64,000 bases of DNA from Pseudomonas sp. CFII64. GTDB lineage: Bacteria; Pseudomonadota; Gammaproteobacteria; Pseudomonadales; Pseudomonadaceae. A program made the position numbers and the translations under genes. The stretch lies in assembly GCF_000416235.1 (NCBI RefSeq), contig NZ_ATLO01000046.1:141210-205209 (forward strand), read 5' to 3'. The notes beneath the pieces were generated by a model that was not told where the DNA came from, did not search any database, and saw only the letters and a program-made list of their open reading frames with translations. Each line of letters begins with the position of its first letter. Within the stretch, counting starts at the first letter, position 1. This document shows positions 1 through 9,237 of this stretch, one piece after another.

Positions 1-7
1 TTGATAT

Positions 8-37
8 AAAAAAACCCGCATCGCTGCGGGTTTTTTA
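8..37. terminator. Rho-independent terminator downstream of fumarase
   Basis: A 6-bp stem (CCCGCA 15-20 pairing with TGCGGG 25-30) with a TCGC loop is flanked by an A-tract and a T-tract, so it can terminate in both directions. It lies 16 nt past the end of the minus-strand fumarase gene. Confidence 0.9.
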
Positions 38-53
38 TAGGTGGCTGGCGTGC

Positions 54-1577
54 TTACTGCACTTCAACCGCCAGACTCTCACTGATCTTCTTCTGCCAGA
101 TCTGCGGGCCGGTGATGTGTACCGATTCGCCGTTGCTGTCCACGGCGACAGTGACCGGCATGTCCTTGACCTCGAACTCGTAGATCGCTTCCATGCCCAG
201 TTCGGCGAAGGCCACGACGCGGGACTTCTTGATGGCCTGCGCCACCAGATAAGCCGCGCCGCCCACTGCCATCAGGTAGACGGCTTTGTAGTCCTTGATC
301 GCTTCGATAGCGGTCGGGCCGCGCTCGGATTTGCCGATCATGCCCAGCAAGCCGGTCTGATCGAGGATCTGCCGGGTGAATTTGTCCATCCGCGTTGCGG
401 TGGTCGGGCCAGCCGGGCCAACTACTTCTTCGCGTACCGGATCAACCGGGCCGACGTAATAGATGAAGCGGCCTTTGAGATCAACCGGCAGGGTTTCGCC
501 CTTGTTGAGCATTTCGACCATGCGTTTGTGTGCCGCGTCACGACCGGTGAGCATCTTGCCGTTGAGCAAGACGGTTTCGCCCGGCTTCCAGCTCTGCACG
601 TCTTCAGGCGTCAGTGTGTCGAGGTCGACGCGGCGCGCGGACGGGCCTGCTTCCCAGACGATTTCCGGGTAGGCGTCCAGCGGCGGCGCTTCCTGTGCGA
701 CCGGGCCGCTGCCATCCAGGACGAAGTGCGTGTGCCGGGTCGCAGCGCAGTTGGGGATCATGCACACCGGCAACGAAGCGGCGTGGGTCGGGTAATCCAT
801 GATCTTCACGTCGAGCACGGTGGTCAGGCCGCCAAGACCCTGGGCGCCGATGCCCAGTTGGTTGACCTTCTCGAACAGCTCCAGGCGCATCTCTTCGATA
901 CGGTTGGATGGGCCGCGCAGTTTCAGCTCGTGAATGTCGATGGACTCCATCAACACTTCCTTGGCCATCACCGCAGCTTTTTCGGCGGTGCCGCCGATAC
1001 CGATGCCGAGCATGCCCGGCGGGCACCAGCCAGCGCCCATCGTCGGTACGGTTTTCAATACCCAGTCGACTATCGAGTCGGACGGGTTGAGCATCGCCAT
1101 CTTCGATTTGTTTTCCGAACCGCCGCCCTTGGCCGCGATGTCCACTTCCACGGTGTTACCCGGGACGATGGAGTAATGGATAACGGCGGGGGTGTTGTCC
1201 TTGGTGTTGCGGCGAGCACCGGCCGGGTCGGCCAGGATCGAAGCGCGCAAGACGTTTTCCGGCAGGTTGTAAGCCTGACGCACGCCCTGGTTGATCATGT
1301 CGTCCAGGCTCATGGTGGCGCCATCCCAGCGCACGTCCATACCCACGCGAACGAACACGGTGACGATGCCGGTATCCTGGCAGATGGGGCGATGACCGGT
1401 GGCGCACATACGCGAGTTGATCAGGATCTGAGCCATGGCGTCGCGGGCAGCCGGCGACTCTTCACGCAGATACGCTTCATGCATGGCTTGAATGAAATCT
1501 ACCGGGTGGTAGTAGGAAATGAACTGCAGGGCATCAGCGACACTTTGAATCAGGTCGTCTTGCTTGATCACGGTCAT
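54..1577 (-). CDS. fumA: Fumarate hydratase, class I (iron-sulfur, aerobic)
   Basis: Converts fumarate to L-malate in the TCA cycle, in the cytoplasm. The 507-residue length and the sequence fit the class I, [4Fe-4S]-dependent, heat-labile fumarases. An N-terminal alpha region carries the motif GHRPICQDTG with Cys66. The segments GAGWCPPGMLGIGIGG and MIPNCAATRHTHF supply the other conserved cysteines. The C-terminal beta domain holds the GPTTATRMD stretch. The start is the ATG at 1577, preceded by GAGGAG about 9 nt upstream. The gene is single, with its own terminator at 8-37. In P. aeruginosa the same gene stands beside the diguanylate cyclase sadC, as here. The substrate assignment is family knowledge. 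Confidence 0.95.
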   Translation of the reverse strand: MTVIKQDDLIQSVADALQFISYYHPVDFIQAMHEAYLREESPAARDAMAQILINSRMCATGHRPICQDTGIVTVFVRVGMDVRWDGATMSLDDMINQGVRQAYNLPENVLRASILADPAGARRNTKDNTPAVIHYSIVPGNTVEVDIAAKGGGSENKSKMAMLNPSDSIVDWVLKTVPTMGAGWCPPGMLGIGIGGTAEKAAVMAKEVLMESIDIHELKLRGPSNRIEEMRLELFEKVNQLGIGAQGLGGLTTVLDVKIMDYPTHAASLPVCMIPNCAATRHTHFVLDGSGPVAQEAPPLDAYPEIVWEAGPSARRVDLDTLTPEDVQSWKPGETVLLNGKMLTGRDAAHKRMVEMLNKGETLPVDLKGRFIYYVGPVDPVREEVVGPAGPTTATRMDKFTRQILDQTGLLGMIGKSERGPTAIEAIKDYKAVYLMAVGGAAYLVAQAIKKSRVVAFAELGMEAIYEFEVKDMPVTVAVDSNGESVHITGPQIWQKKISESLAVEVQ

Positions 1578-1944
1578 GGGGCGCGCTCCTCTGTTGGGAC
1601 GGGAACATTCAAATGTGTGCCGAATTCTACAAAACGCGGCTGTTGTATCAGCGTTGTTACGGCAAGTTCGGCTGGCGCAAAAAGGCGCGGCAGTATAACC
1701 CGCTGGTTGCGCAGGTCCATCTATCGGTTAACAAGAGTCTATTGTCATACTGCGGGCTTGTCTTGGTAGCAGTGCGCCTGTGGGCTGCAAGCGAAATGCT
1801 TCGCAGTCGCCGGTTTTAGAGGACTTGCGCTGATTTATGCCGGTTGCAATTGAACATATTTGAACGTATTTATCTTTACAGCTGGTCAACTTTTGGATCC
1901 AAGGCTAAGGTTTGGGCCTGGTGCCGCTATGGGAAGGAATCCTT
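1578..1944. other. Divergent intergenic region, fumarase / diguanylate cyclase
   Basis: About 370 bases with no convincing gene. It must hold the divergent promoters of fumA (minus) and the GGDEF gene (plus). I see no clear operator or hairpin in it. Confidence 0.6.
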
Positions 1945-3072
1945 TTGAGCACGATGAGCGGGAGAGTCATCTCTCCAACCACGCAGTCCCTCTTTTTAAA
2001 ACGTTTTGGGATGGCCGCAGCGACCTATTTGATCGTCATGTCGCTTACCTGGCTGGCGATCTATGCTGGAGAGCTTCATCAACCGCTTCATGTAGCGATC
2101 ATCGGCAGTACTTTGGTGGTGTTGAGTCAGTTTGTGCTGCTGGGGGTCTTCCTCAGTCGATTCAATCAGCGCTTCAAGGACGCAAGTCTGACCGAGTTTC
2201 AAGTCCTGCTGGCCTTGGGTTGGCTAACCTGGCTGATTTTCTATCTGGACACCGCCCGGGGCGCGTTTTTGATTCTGTATGCCCCGATCCTGCTGTTCGG
2301 GCTGTTTCAGCTGACGCCGATTGTGTTTGCCCGCTGTTCAGCGCTGGTTCTTGCCAGCTTCTGTGGCATCAACGCCTGGGAATTCTCCCAGGCGCAGATG
2401 GCGCACCCGGCTACCGCGCTGCTGCAATTGAGTGCCTTGTTCGTCATGCTGCTCTGGCTTAGCCTTTTTGCCAGCTACGTGCACACCCAACGCATGCGCA
2501 TGCGCCAGCGTCGGTATGCCTTGCAGGCGCATCAGGACACCTTGCGCGGCATGATGCTGCAACTTGAAGAACTGGCCGCGACTGATGAACTGACCAACCT
2601 GTACAATCGTCGTTACTTCTTGCGTATGGCCACTCGGGAGCTTGCTCTGCTTGATGGCTATGCTTTTCACGGGCTGGCCCTGATCGATCTTGACCACTTC
2701 AAACGCATCAATGACAGCTACGGCCATGCCGCCGGTGACCAGGTACTGCAAGCCTTCGCCGCCCATGCCGAAGATTGCCTGCGCGACACTGATGTGCTGG
2801 CGCGTTATGGCGGAGAAGAATTCGTGCTGCTGATACCTCATTGCACCGAGCAACAACTGATCGACTGCTGCGAGCGCGTGCGCGAGGCATTTGCGCGGGT
2901 TCAGCTCAATGATTTGCCCGACGCGGGCCTGAGTCTGTCTATTGGCATGACCCTGCTGCGCTGGGGCGACAACCTTGATGACGGCCTGCATCGCGCGGAT
3001 CAGGCGTTGTATCTGGCCAAACGCAGTGGGCGTAACCGCTGCGTGGCGGCCTGGGAATCGGTCGATGCCTGA
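1945..3072 (+). CDS. Membrane-anchored diguanylate cyclase (GGDEF), SadC-like by position
   Basis: Makes cyclic di-GMP from two GTP at the inner membrane. The N-terminal half has about six hydrophobic segments. After a short linker comes a GGDEF domain with the active-site motif ARYGGEEF. Exactly five residues before GGEEF lies RDTD, an intact RxxD inhibitory site, so product feedback is expected. There is no EAL domain. The start is uncertain: a TTG at 1945 has GGAAGGA six nt upstream and is preferred; an ATG at 1954 and a TTG at 1912 are alternatives. The neighbours (fumarase, ferredoxin reductase, pykA) match those of sadC in P. aeruginosa, but this protein (about 375 residues) is clearly shorter. 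The last 8 nt overlap the next gene. Confidence 0.88.
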   Translation: MSTMSGRVISPTTQSLFLKRFGMAAATYLIVMSLTWLAIYAGELHQPLHVAIIGSTLVVLSQFVLLGVFLSRFNQRFKDASLTEFQVLLALGWLTWLIFYLDTARGAFLILYAPILLFGLFQLTPIVFARCSALVLASFCGINAWEFSQAQMAHPATALLQLSALFVMLLWLSLFASYVHTQRMRMRQRRYALQAHQDTLRGMMLQLEELAATDELTNLYNRRYFLRMATRELALLDGYAFHGLALIDLDHFKRINDSYGHAAGDQVLQAFAAHAEDCLRDTDVLARYGGEEFVLLIPHCTEQQLIDCCERVREAFARVQLNDLPDAGLSLSIGMTLLRWGDNLDDGLHRADQALYLAKRSGRNRCVAAWESVDA

Positions 3073-4003
3073 CTTGCGCGTCGGCGACCGCCAGTGGTCG
3101 GTCGCAGCGGGCAGCAATTTGCTCGATGCGCTTAATCAGGCCGGATTGCGCGTTCCTTACAGCTGTCGGGCGGGCAGTTGCCATGCCTGCCTGGTGCGCT
3201 GCTGCGCAGGCGAGCCACTCGATGCGCTTCCCGAGGCGCTGGATGCGGGCAAGCGTCAGCAAGGCTGGCGTCTGGCGTGTCAGTGCCGGGTCGTGGAAGA
3301 CCTGACGGTTCAGGCGTTCGATCCACTGCGCGACGGGGTTCCTGCTCGCGTGATGGGCTGTGACTGGCTCAGCCCGTCTGTATTGCGCTTGCGTCTGCAA
3401 CCCGAGCGGCCTTTACGCTATCGCGCGGGTCAGCATCTGGTGCTCTGGACGGCCAGCGGTGTAGCCCGACCTTACTCACTGGCGAGCGTGCCGGGAGAAG
3501 ACGCGTTTCTGGAATTTCACCTCGATTGCCACCAGTCTGGCGCGTTCATTGATGTCGCCCGGCAATTGGAGGCAGGCGATACTGTCGGCCTCGGCGAATT
3601 GCGCGGCGGAGCGTTGCAATACGATCCGGACTGGCAGGAACGGCCGCTTTTATTGCTGGCAGCTGGCACCGGGCTCGGGCCGTTGTGGGGTGTATTGCGC
3701 GAGGCAGTGCGCCAGGAGCACCAAGGGCCGATCCGGCTGGTGCATCTGGTCCGCAACGGCAGCGAACATTATCTGGCCGGGCCGCTTGCCGAGCTGGCGG
3801 CCCGGCATTCCAGCCTGCGCGTACAACTGACAACAACCGACGACTTGCCTGAAGCACTGGCTGACTTACGCCTGCTGTCCCGGCGGACCATGGCCTTGGT
3901 ATGCGGCAGCCCGGCCAGCGTCGAAGGATTCTCCAAACGCTTGTATCTGGCCGGGTTACCGCGCAATCAGGTGTTGGCGGATGTGTTTCTGGGGCGGGAA
4001 TGA
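3065..4003 (+). CDS. 2Fe-2S ferredoxin / FAD-NAD(P)H oxidoreductase
   Basis: A single-chain electron-transfer reductase of the phenol hydroxylase/Vdh reductase type. Residues 1-85 form a plant-type ferredoxin domain: Cys34, Cys39 and Cys42 in CRAGSCHAC, with the fourth ligand among Cys72/Cys74. An FAD-binding barrel follows with RPYS at about 135-138, then an NAD(P)-binding domain with LLLAAGTGLGP. At 312 residues it is the normal size. The ATG at 3065 overlaps the cyclase gene by 8 nt, so translation is probably coupled. No oxygenase partner is nearby, so the electron acceptor is unknown. The same pair of genes occurs together in P. aeruginosa. Confidence 0.85.
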   Translation: MPDLRVGDRQWSVAAGSNLLDALNQAGLRVPYSCRAGSCHACLVRCCAGEPLDALPEALDAGKRQQGWRLACQCRVVEDLTVQAFDPLRDGVPARVMGCDWLSPSVLRLRLQPERPLRYRAGQHLVLWTASGVARPYSLASVPGEDAFLEFHLDCHQSGAFIDVARQLEAGDTVGLGELRGGALQYDPDWQERPLLLLAAGTGLGPLWGVLREAVRQEHQGPIRLVHLVRNGSEHYLAGPLAELAARHSSLRVQLTTTDDLPEALADLRLLSRRTMALVCGSPASVEGFSKRLYLAGLPRNQVLADVFLGRE

Positions 4004-4131
4004 TTGAGTGGCTCGCTCCCACAGGTGAAATGCGGTCATCCCGTGGTGCAGACACCACATCTGCGGCGTCTGTGGGTTGCCCTCAAACATAGAATCTCTC
4101 AAAGGGGCGTCCAGAAGTAATCAGCTACAAA

Positions 4132-4161
4132 AAAGCCCCGACTCTCGCGAGCCGGGGCTTT
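4132..4161. terminator. Bidirectional terminator between reductase and pyk
   Basis: AAAGCCCCG (4132-4140) pairs with CGGGGCTTT (4153-4161). An A-run before and a T-run within the stem allow use from both sides. It separates two convergent genes. The preceding 4004-4130 holds only a degenerate REP-like stretch (GGCTCGCTCCCACAG). Confidence 0.85.
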
Positions 4162-4180
4162 GGGTGTTGCGTGTGCAGTC

Positions 4181-5632
4181 TTAAACCAATGGGTCGCCAA
4201 CGTGCAGCAGTTTCATGCCATTGGTGCCGCCAATGGTGTGATAGCTGTCACCTTTGGTCAGGATCACCCAATCGCCTTGTTCAACCAGGCCGCGCTTGAG
4301 CAGTTCGTCGACCGCAGCCTGGCTGACCTGGCCCGGTGGCAGGGCTGCCGGGTCGAAAGGCACGGTGTAGACGCCACGGAACATGGCGGCGCGGGCCTGG
4401 GTTTCGCGGTGCGGGGAGAACGCGTAGATCGGCACCGAAGAACGGATGCGCGACATGATCAGCGGCGTGTAGCCGCTTTCGGTCAGCGCGATGATCGCTT
4501 TCACGTCCGGGAAGTGGTTGGCCGTGTACATGGCCGCCAGCGCAATGCTTTCGTCACAACGGGTGAATTTGTGCCCGATGCGGTGGCTGGAGGTCTTGCC
4601 GGTCGGGTGCTTTTCGGCGCCGACGCAGATGCGCGCCATGGCCTGTACGGCTTCGATCGGGTACGAACCAGCGGCGCTTTCCGCGGACAGCATCACGGCG
4701 TCGGTGTAGTCGAGCACGGCGTTGGCCACGTCGGACACTTCGGCGCGCGTCGGCATCGGGCTGGAGATCATCGATTCCATCATTTGCGTGGCAACGATGA
4801 CCGCTTTGTTATGGCGACGTGCGTGCAAGATGATTTTCTTCTGGATGCCGACCAGTTCCGCGTCGCCGATTTCCACGCCCAGGTCGCCACGGGCAACCAT
4901 GACTGCATCGCTGGCGCGGATCAGGGCATCGAGTACTTCATCGTTGGCCACGGCTTCGGCGCGTTCGATCTTCGCCACCAACCAGGCAGTACCGCCGGAT
5001 TCGTCACGCAGCTGGCGAGCGTATTCCATGTCAGCGGCATCGCGCGGGAAGGAAACGGCCAGGTAATCCAGCTCCATTTCTGCCGCGAGCTTGATGTCCA
5101 GCTTGTCTTTTTCAGTCAGTGCCGGCGCCGTCAGGCCACCGCCGCGACGGTTGATGCCTTTGTGATCTGAAAGCGGACCACCGATCAGCACGGTGCAGTG
5201 CAGCTCGTTGGCGGTCTGGGTATCGACGCGCATGACCACGCGTCCGTCGTCGAGCAACAGCTCGTCGCCAACGCCGCAATCCTTGACCAGGTCGGGGTAA
5301 TCGATACCGACGATTGCCTGGGTGCCGTCCGTCAGCGGGTGAGCGGTGGAGAAGGTGAACTTGTCACCGACCTTGAGCTCGATTCGCTTGTCGGTGAATT
5401 TGGCGATACGAATTTTCGGACCTTGCAGATCCCCCAGCAGTGCGACGAAGCGCCCGTGCTTGGCGGCGATTTCGCGAATCAGCTTGGCGCGAGCCTTGTG
5501 CTCATCCGGCGTGCCGTGGGAAAAGTTCAGGCGAGCAACGTCCAGACCCGAAAGGATCAGTTGTTCGATGACTTCCGGCGAGTTACTGGCAGGGCCAAGG
5601 GTGGCGACGATTTTGGTACGGCGTACGGTCAT
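4181..5632 (-). CDS. pykA: Pyruvate kinase
   Basis: Transfers phosphate from phosphoenolpyruvate to ADP, the last step of glycolysis and the Entner-Doudoroff route. The 483-residue protein starts RRTKIVATLGPAS, typical of the family, and contains the MVARGDLGVEI metal/substrate segment and the K220-region motif VAKIERAEA. A C-terminal allosteric domain is present. The ATG at 5632 is preferred because AAGGAG sits 7 nt upstream; a TTG two codons earlier is less well placed. It ends at a strong terminator. Position after the fumarase/cyclase/reductase group matches pykA, not pykF, of P. aeruginosa. Confidence 0.95.
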   Translation of the reverse strand: MTVRRTKIVATLGPASNSPEVIEQLILSGLDVARLNFSHGTPDEHKARAKLIREIAAKHGRFVALLGDLQGPKIRIAKFTDKRIELKVGDKFTFSTAHPLTDGTQAIVGIDYPDLVKDCGVGDELLLDDGRVVMRVDTQTANELHCTVLIGGPLSDHKGINRRGGGLTAPALTEKDKLDIKLAAEMELDYLAVSFPRDAADMEYARQLRDESGGTAWLVAKIERAEAVANDEVLDALIRASDAVMVARGDLGVEIGDAELVGIQKKIILHARRHNKAVIVATQMMESMISSPMPTRAEVSDVANAVLDYTDAVMLSAESAAGSYPIEAVQAMARICVGAEKHPTGKTSSHRIGHKFTRCDESIALAAMYTANHFPDVKAIIALTESGYTPLIMSRIRSSVPIYAFSPHRETQARAAMFRGVYTVPFDPAALPPGQVSQAAVDELLKRGLVEQGDWVILTKGDSYHTIGGTNGMKLLHVGDPLV

Positions 5633-5735
5633 GCACAAACTCCTTAAATGAAGCGCAGCGAGAGGCTACTACTGTCTTGCTCTGTAGTCATTGTTCCTTT
5701 GCACTACCTCGTTGCCGGTGGACAGGGCAATCAGT

Positions 5736-5751
5736 AGACAATCGGTTGTCT
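5736..5751. promoter_or_regulatory. Short inverted repeat between pykA and lipoprotein gene
   Basis: AGACAA (5736-5741) and TTGTCT (5746-5751) form a 6-bp inverted repeat with a TCGG spacer in the divergent promoter region. It could be an operator for either gene. No regulator is implied by the sequence. Confidence 0.3.
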
Positions 5752-5808
5752 CAAGGCTTGAAGAAATCCGTGATCAGGTCGATACATTGCAGAGCACAGG
5801 AGAGTCCC

Positions 5809-6183
5809 ATGCGTATCGTGATGATTTTAGTAGTGATGGCTGCAATCAGCGGCTGTACCCGTTGGTCAATGAATTCCAATCTGAACAGCGCCTACCGTGC
5901 TTATGATCGCGGCGATTGTGAAAGCGTCATGCTCGATCTGTCCAAAGTCGAGCGCCAGAGCCGGGCCCGGCGATATGTACAGCCGGAGGTTTCCATGCTG
6001 CGCGGGCAGTGTCTGGAACGGCAAAAACTGTTTGTCGATGCGGCCCAGACCTACCGCTTCATCATCAGCCAGTACCCCAATAACGAATACGCCTTCCGCG
6101 CCCAGGCACGTCTGGATACGCTGCAACAGCTAGGGCATTATCCGGCTCGGGTGCAGGTCAAAACGTACCCTGCTTCAAGATAG
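5809..6183 (+). CDS. Small TPR-like lipoprotein
   Basis: A 124-residue predicted lipoprotein. The N-terminus is a signal sequence ending AAISGC, with Cys as the lipidated residue. The mature part is helical and has the TPR-like pattern AYRAYDRGDCE...LDLSKVE...QTYRFIISQYPNNEYAFRAQARLDTL, in which the last helix pair resembles the tol-pal/YbgF type of repeat. ACAGGAGA lies 6 nt before the ATG at 5809; the frame is open further upstream but has no better start. It stands alone and diverges from pykA. The function is unknown; a role in envelope assembly is only a guess from the fold. Confidence 0.8.
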   Translation: MRIVMILVVMAAISGCTRWSMNSNLNSAYRAYDRGDCESVMLDLSKVERQSRARRYVQPEVSMLRGQCLERQKLFVDAAQTYRFIISQYPNNEYAFRAQARLDTLQQLGHYPARVQVKTYPASR

Positions 6184-6439
6184 ATACACCCGATTGGATG
6201 GGCGGTATCGTTTTTGGGTGGCCGATCGGCATGTTTGCGCTAGGCTCTCCGTGGTGGGTGATCAAGTAGAGTGGTTAATGCTTGAGTGACGTGACTTCTG
6301 TGGCTGTTGGTCAGTCACACGCACGTTCCCTCGGATAACAACCTTGAAGCATTTGCCCGCAGTCAGGCTCAGGTCAGGGATGCAACACCATAAAGGCATT
6401 AGCGTGGCCATGCTAAATGGTCTATGACGGCGACTGACC

Positions 6440-6799
6440 ATGTTAAAAGAACGACGAATCGAACGGCATCAATTGCCGTATTACCTGCAAGTGGTCAATC
6501 GGTACACGAAAAAGCCGATTGGTTGCCTGGGTAATGTTTCCGAGCAAGGGCTGATGTTGATCAGCGATTTGCCGGTACTGGTGGGCGCTGATTTCCATCT
6601 GCGTCTGGCGGTACCCGGTGAGCGAGGTCTTCAAAAGACTCTGGACGTTGTAGCGACTTGTCTTTGGTGTCATGAAGATGAAACCCCAGGGAGCTACGAC
6701 TCGGGATTCAAGGTGCAGGACGCGCCGGACGAATACATTGAACTGATTGGTGCGCTGCGCCAGTACTTCAGTTTTTATCCGCTGGAAGCTTCAGCCTGA
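6440..6799 (+). CDS. PilZ-domain c-di-GMP-binding protein
   Basis: A stand-alone 119-residue PilZ protein. The c-di-GMP-binding signature is complete: RxxxR at residues 5-9 (RRIER) and N32-x-S34-x-x-G37 (NVSEQG). No other domain is fused, so it should act by binding a partner once loaded with c-di-GMP. The partner is not evident from the neighbours. The diguanylate cyclase at 1945-3072 is only 3.4 kb away and could supply the signal, but c-di-GMP diffuses, so this is only a possibility. Confidence 0.88.
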   Translation: MLKERRIERHQLPYYLQVVNRYTKKPIGCLGNVSEQGLMLISDLPVLVGADFHLRLAVPGERGLQKTLDVVATCLWCHEDETPGSYDSGFKVQDAPDEYIELIGALRQYFSFYPLEASA

Positions 6800-6813
6800 G
6801 AGCCACCCGCGAG

Positions 6814-6830
6814 CTGGCGTTTTTCGCCAG
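6814..6830. terminator. Hairpin between convergent PilZ and DUF58 genes
   Basis: CTGGCG and CGCCAG enclose a TTTTT loop in the 36-nt gap between two convergent stop codons. There is no T-tail after the stem, so its strength as a terminator is doubtful. Confidence 0.35.
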
Positions 6831-6835
6831 TGCAA

Positions 6836-8179
6836 TCACAGCGTTCCGGCTTTTTTCCAGCTTAAATAACGGCTGACCAGTTCGGCCCCCAGTTGTCCCG
6901 GACGTGAATCCAGGACCTTCACGCCGTGGGCGTTCAAGCGCTCAAGCAGGCCTGCCCGGGCATTCAGAAAGTCGACGGTTCCGCAGTAGGTCAGCGCTTC
7001 TTCCAGCGTCTGGACCGGCGTCTGTCGCAAGTTATCCAGAACCTCCTCTCGCAGGCTGACCACCAGAACCCGATGACGCTGGCCAAGGTGTTTGACCGCT
7101 GTCAGCAGTTCGTCGTCGTCTTCATCACGCAGATTGGTCATCAGCACCACCAGCGCCCTGCGTTTTTGTCTGGCGAGCAACTGGCGCGCGGCAGCGCTGT
7201 AGTCGGCCGGTCGCTGGGTGCTGGCAAGGTCGTAGACCGTATTGAGCAGCACGTTCAGCTGGTCAGAGCCTTTGACCGGCGCCAGATGGCGGTTCTGCTC
7301 GCTGGCAAAGGTCGAGAAACCCACGGCATCGCCCTGGCGCAGCGCGACATAGCTGAGCAACAAAGCGGCATTGAGGGCGTGGTCGAAATGGGCAAGGTCA
7401 CCGTCCTGGCTGCGCATGCGGCGTCCACAATCGAGCATGAACATGATCTGCTGATCGCGCTCGTCCTGGTATTCCCGGGCAATCGGCGTGCGTTGCCGGG
7501 CGGTGGCTTTCCAGTCGATCTGGCGCAAGCTGTCGCCTTCCCGAAACTCGCGTAGCTGATTGAATTCCAGGCCCAACCCCCGGCGCTGCCGCTGGCGCAC
7601 ACCGAGCTGGCTCAGCCAGTTATCCACAGCCAGCAATTGCCCGCCATACAGACGGGCGAAGTCCGGATAGACCCGAGTCGTGCCCGGCAGCGGCAGATAG
7701 CGACGGGCGGTCCACAGCCCCATCGGGCTGGGCAGGCTGATTTCGCAGCGTTCGAAGTTGAACAGCCCGCGTTGTAAAGGACGCAGGCGATAACCGATCT
7801 GGCTGTTCGTGCCGGGTTGCAGGATTACGGACTGCGGCTGATGTTCGAAGTCCAGGCCCGCAGGAGGATGATCGAACACCGCGATGGCCAAGGCTGAAGG
7901 GTAGTTGTGACTCAGGTCCAGGCGTACCTCGCCCCAACGACCCAGCGCCAGGCTGCCAGGCAGATGACGTTGCATGTCTGGCGAAGGCAGCCGTTTCAGG
8001 CGCCAGGCATCCAGCAGCGCCAGTAACAGCATGGCCGCGAGCAACGCCCAGTACAGCGTGTCGATTTCCCTGGGGACGTCGAGATTCAATGCCGAAAGAA
8101 TCCCCAGCAGCACTGCACCTGCTGAGAGACCCGCCAGCCCGTACAGCAAGGTAACCGACGGTTTCAGCGTCTGTTTCAC
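6836..8179 (-). CDS. DUF58 (vWA-like) protein of MoxR operon
   Basis: A 447-residue inner-membrane protein. Two transmembrane segments lie within residues 12-57 and a large domain follows. The DUF58 hallmark REGDSLRQIDWKATAR is present, followed by a von Willebrand A-like fold with FMLDCGRRM. The start is GTG at 8179, overlapping the end of the moxR gene by 4 nt (GTGA). It is the last gene of the six-gene operon. Proteins of this family usually work with a MoxR ATPase; the substrate is unknown. A longer reading frame upstream lies inside moxR and was rejected. Confidence 0.88.
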   Translation of the reverse strand: MKQTLKPSVTLLYGLAGLSAGAVLLGILSALNLDVPREIDTLYWALLAAMLLLALLDAWRLKRLPSPDMQRHLPGSLALGRWGEVRLDLSHNYPSALAIAVFDHPPAGLDFEHQPQSVILQPGTNSQIGYRLRPLQRGLFNFERCEISLPSPMGLWTARRYLPLPGTTRVYPDFARLYGGQLLAVDNWLSQLGVRQRQRRGLGLEFNQLREFREGDSLRQIDWKATARQRTPIAREYQDERDQQIMFMLDCGRRMRSQDGDLAHFDHALNAALLLSYVALRQGDAVGFSTFASEQNRHLAPVKGSDQLNVLLNTVYDLASTQRPADYSAAARQLLARQKRRALVVLMTNLRDEDDDELLTAVKHLGQRHRVLVVSLREEVLDNLRQTPVQTLEEALTYCGTVDFLNARAGLLERLNAHGVKVLDSRPGQLGAELVSRYLSWKKAGTL

Positions 8180-9237
8180 AGGCGCGGCGCCGGGACCTGA
8201 TCGAGCATCTGCCGCAGTACCTGGTCCACGGAAAGGCCTTCGATATCCAGATCGGGGGAGAGCCGGACCCGGTGGCGTAATACAGCCAGGGCGCAGCCTT
8301 TGATGTCGTCGGGAATCACGAATTCGCCGCCGCGCAGCAACGCCCGGGCGCGCCCGCCGCGCACCAGTGCGATGGACGCGCGTGGACCTGCGCCCAGCGT
8401 CAGGCCGGGCCATGTACGAGTGGCGCGTGCCAGGCGCACGGCATAATCCAACACCTGTTCATCCAGTGGCAGTTCGCTGGCGATGCGTTGCAGAACCTGA
8501 ACTTCCTTGGCCTGCAGGATGACCCGCAGTGGCTGCACGTCGAGCATGTCGGCGCGGGTCGACCGGGTGACCTGGCGCACCATGTTCAGCTCTTCGGCGA
8601 TATCGGGGTAGTCCATGCGCAGCTTGAGCATGAAGCGGTCCAGCTCGGCTTCGGGCAGGGGGTAAGTGCCTTCCTGTTCGATCGGGTTCTGGGTCGCCAG
8701 CACCATGAATGGCTGGGCGATGGGCAGCGCCCGGCCTTCGAGGGTGATCTGACGTTCCTGCATGGCTTCGAGCAATGCGGCCTGGGTCTTGGCCGGCGCC
8801 CGGTTGATTTCGTCGGCCAGCAGCAGATTGGTGAACAGCGGCCCCTTGCGCAACTTGAACTGCTCGGTCTGCATGTCGTACACGGCATGGCCGGTGACAT
8901 CGCTGGGCATCAGGTCGGGGGTGAACTGGATGCGCGCGAAGTCGGCGCCAATGCAGCGGGCCAGGGCGCGCACCAGCAAGGTCTTGCCAAGCCCCGGCAC
9001 CCCTTCGATCAGCACATGACCGGCGCCAATCAAGGCAGTCAATACATCATCGACGACGGCGCTCTGGCCGATCACGGCTTTTTGCAGTTCGGTGCGCAAC
9101 GCCTGGGCGAGATGGCTGGCGCGTTGCCGCTGCTGGGCCTGGTTGCTGACTGCGGCCACGGGTTCGAGCACAGGATCGAGAGTGAAATCGACAACAGGTT
9201 CGCTGTGGTTCGACGGTTGGGTCGGTTGCTCGCTCAT
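8176..9237 (-). CDS. MoxR-family AAA+ ATPase
   Basis: A cytoplasmic AAA+ chaperone-like ATPase, 353 residues. Walker A is GVPGLGKT (79-86), Walker B LLLADE (138-143), and a sensor motif ATQNP follows. The C-terminal winged region resembles other MoxR proteins. The start ATG at 9237 overlaps the upstream gene by 4 nt (ATGA). MoxR proteins are thought to mature or activate vWA-containing partners, and a DUF58 vWA-like protein is encoded directly downstream. The frame is open far upstream but that part is antisense-like shadow of the previous gene. Confidence 0.92.
   Translation of the reverse strand: MSEQPTQPSNHSEPVVDFTLDPVLEPVAAVSNQAQQRQRASHLAQALRTELQKAVIGQSAVVDDVLTALIGAGHVLIEGVPGLGKTLLVRALARCIGADFARIQFTPDLMPSDVTGHAVYDMQTEQFKLRKGPLFTNLLLADEINRAPAKTQAALLEAMQERQITLEGRALPIAQPFMVLATQNPIEQEGTYPLPEAELDRFMLKLRMDYPDIAEELNMVRQVTRSTRADMLDVQPLRVILQAKEVQVLQRIASELPLDEQVLDYAVRLARATRTWPGLTLGAGPRASIALVRGGRARALLRGGEFVIPDDIKGCALAVLRHRVRLSPDLDIEGLSVDQVLRQMLDQVPAPRL

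Noticed and set aside
117..1769. A 550-codon open frame on the plus strand
   Set aside because: It is the antisense shadow of the fumarase gene, with high-GC codon bias giving long open frames. The sequence has no known protein features.
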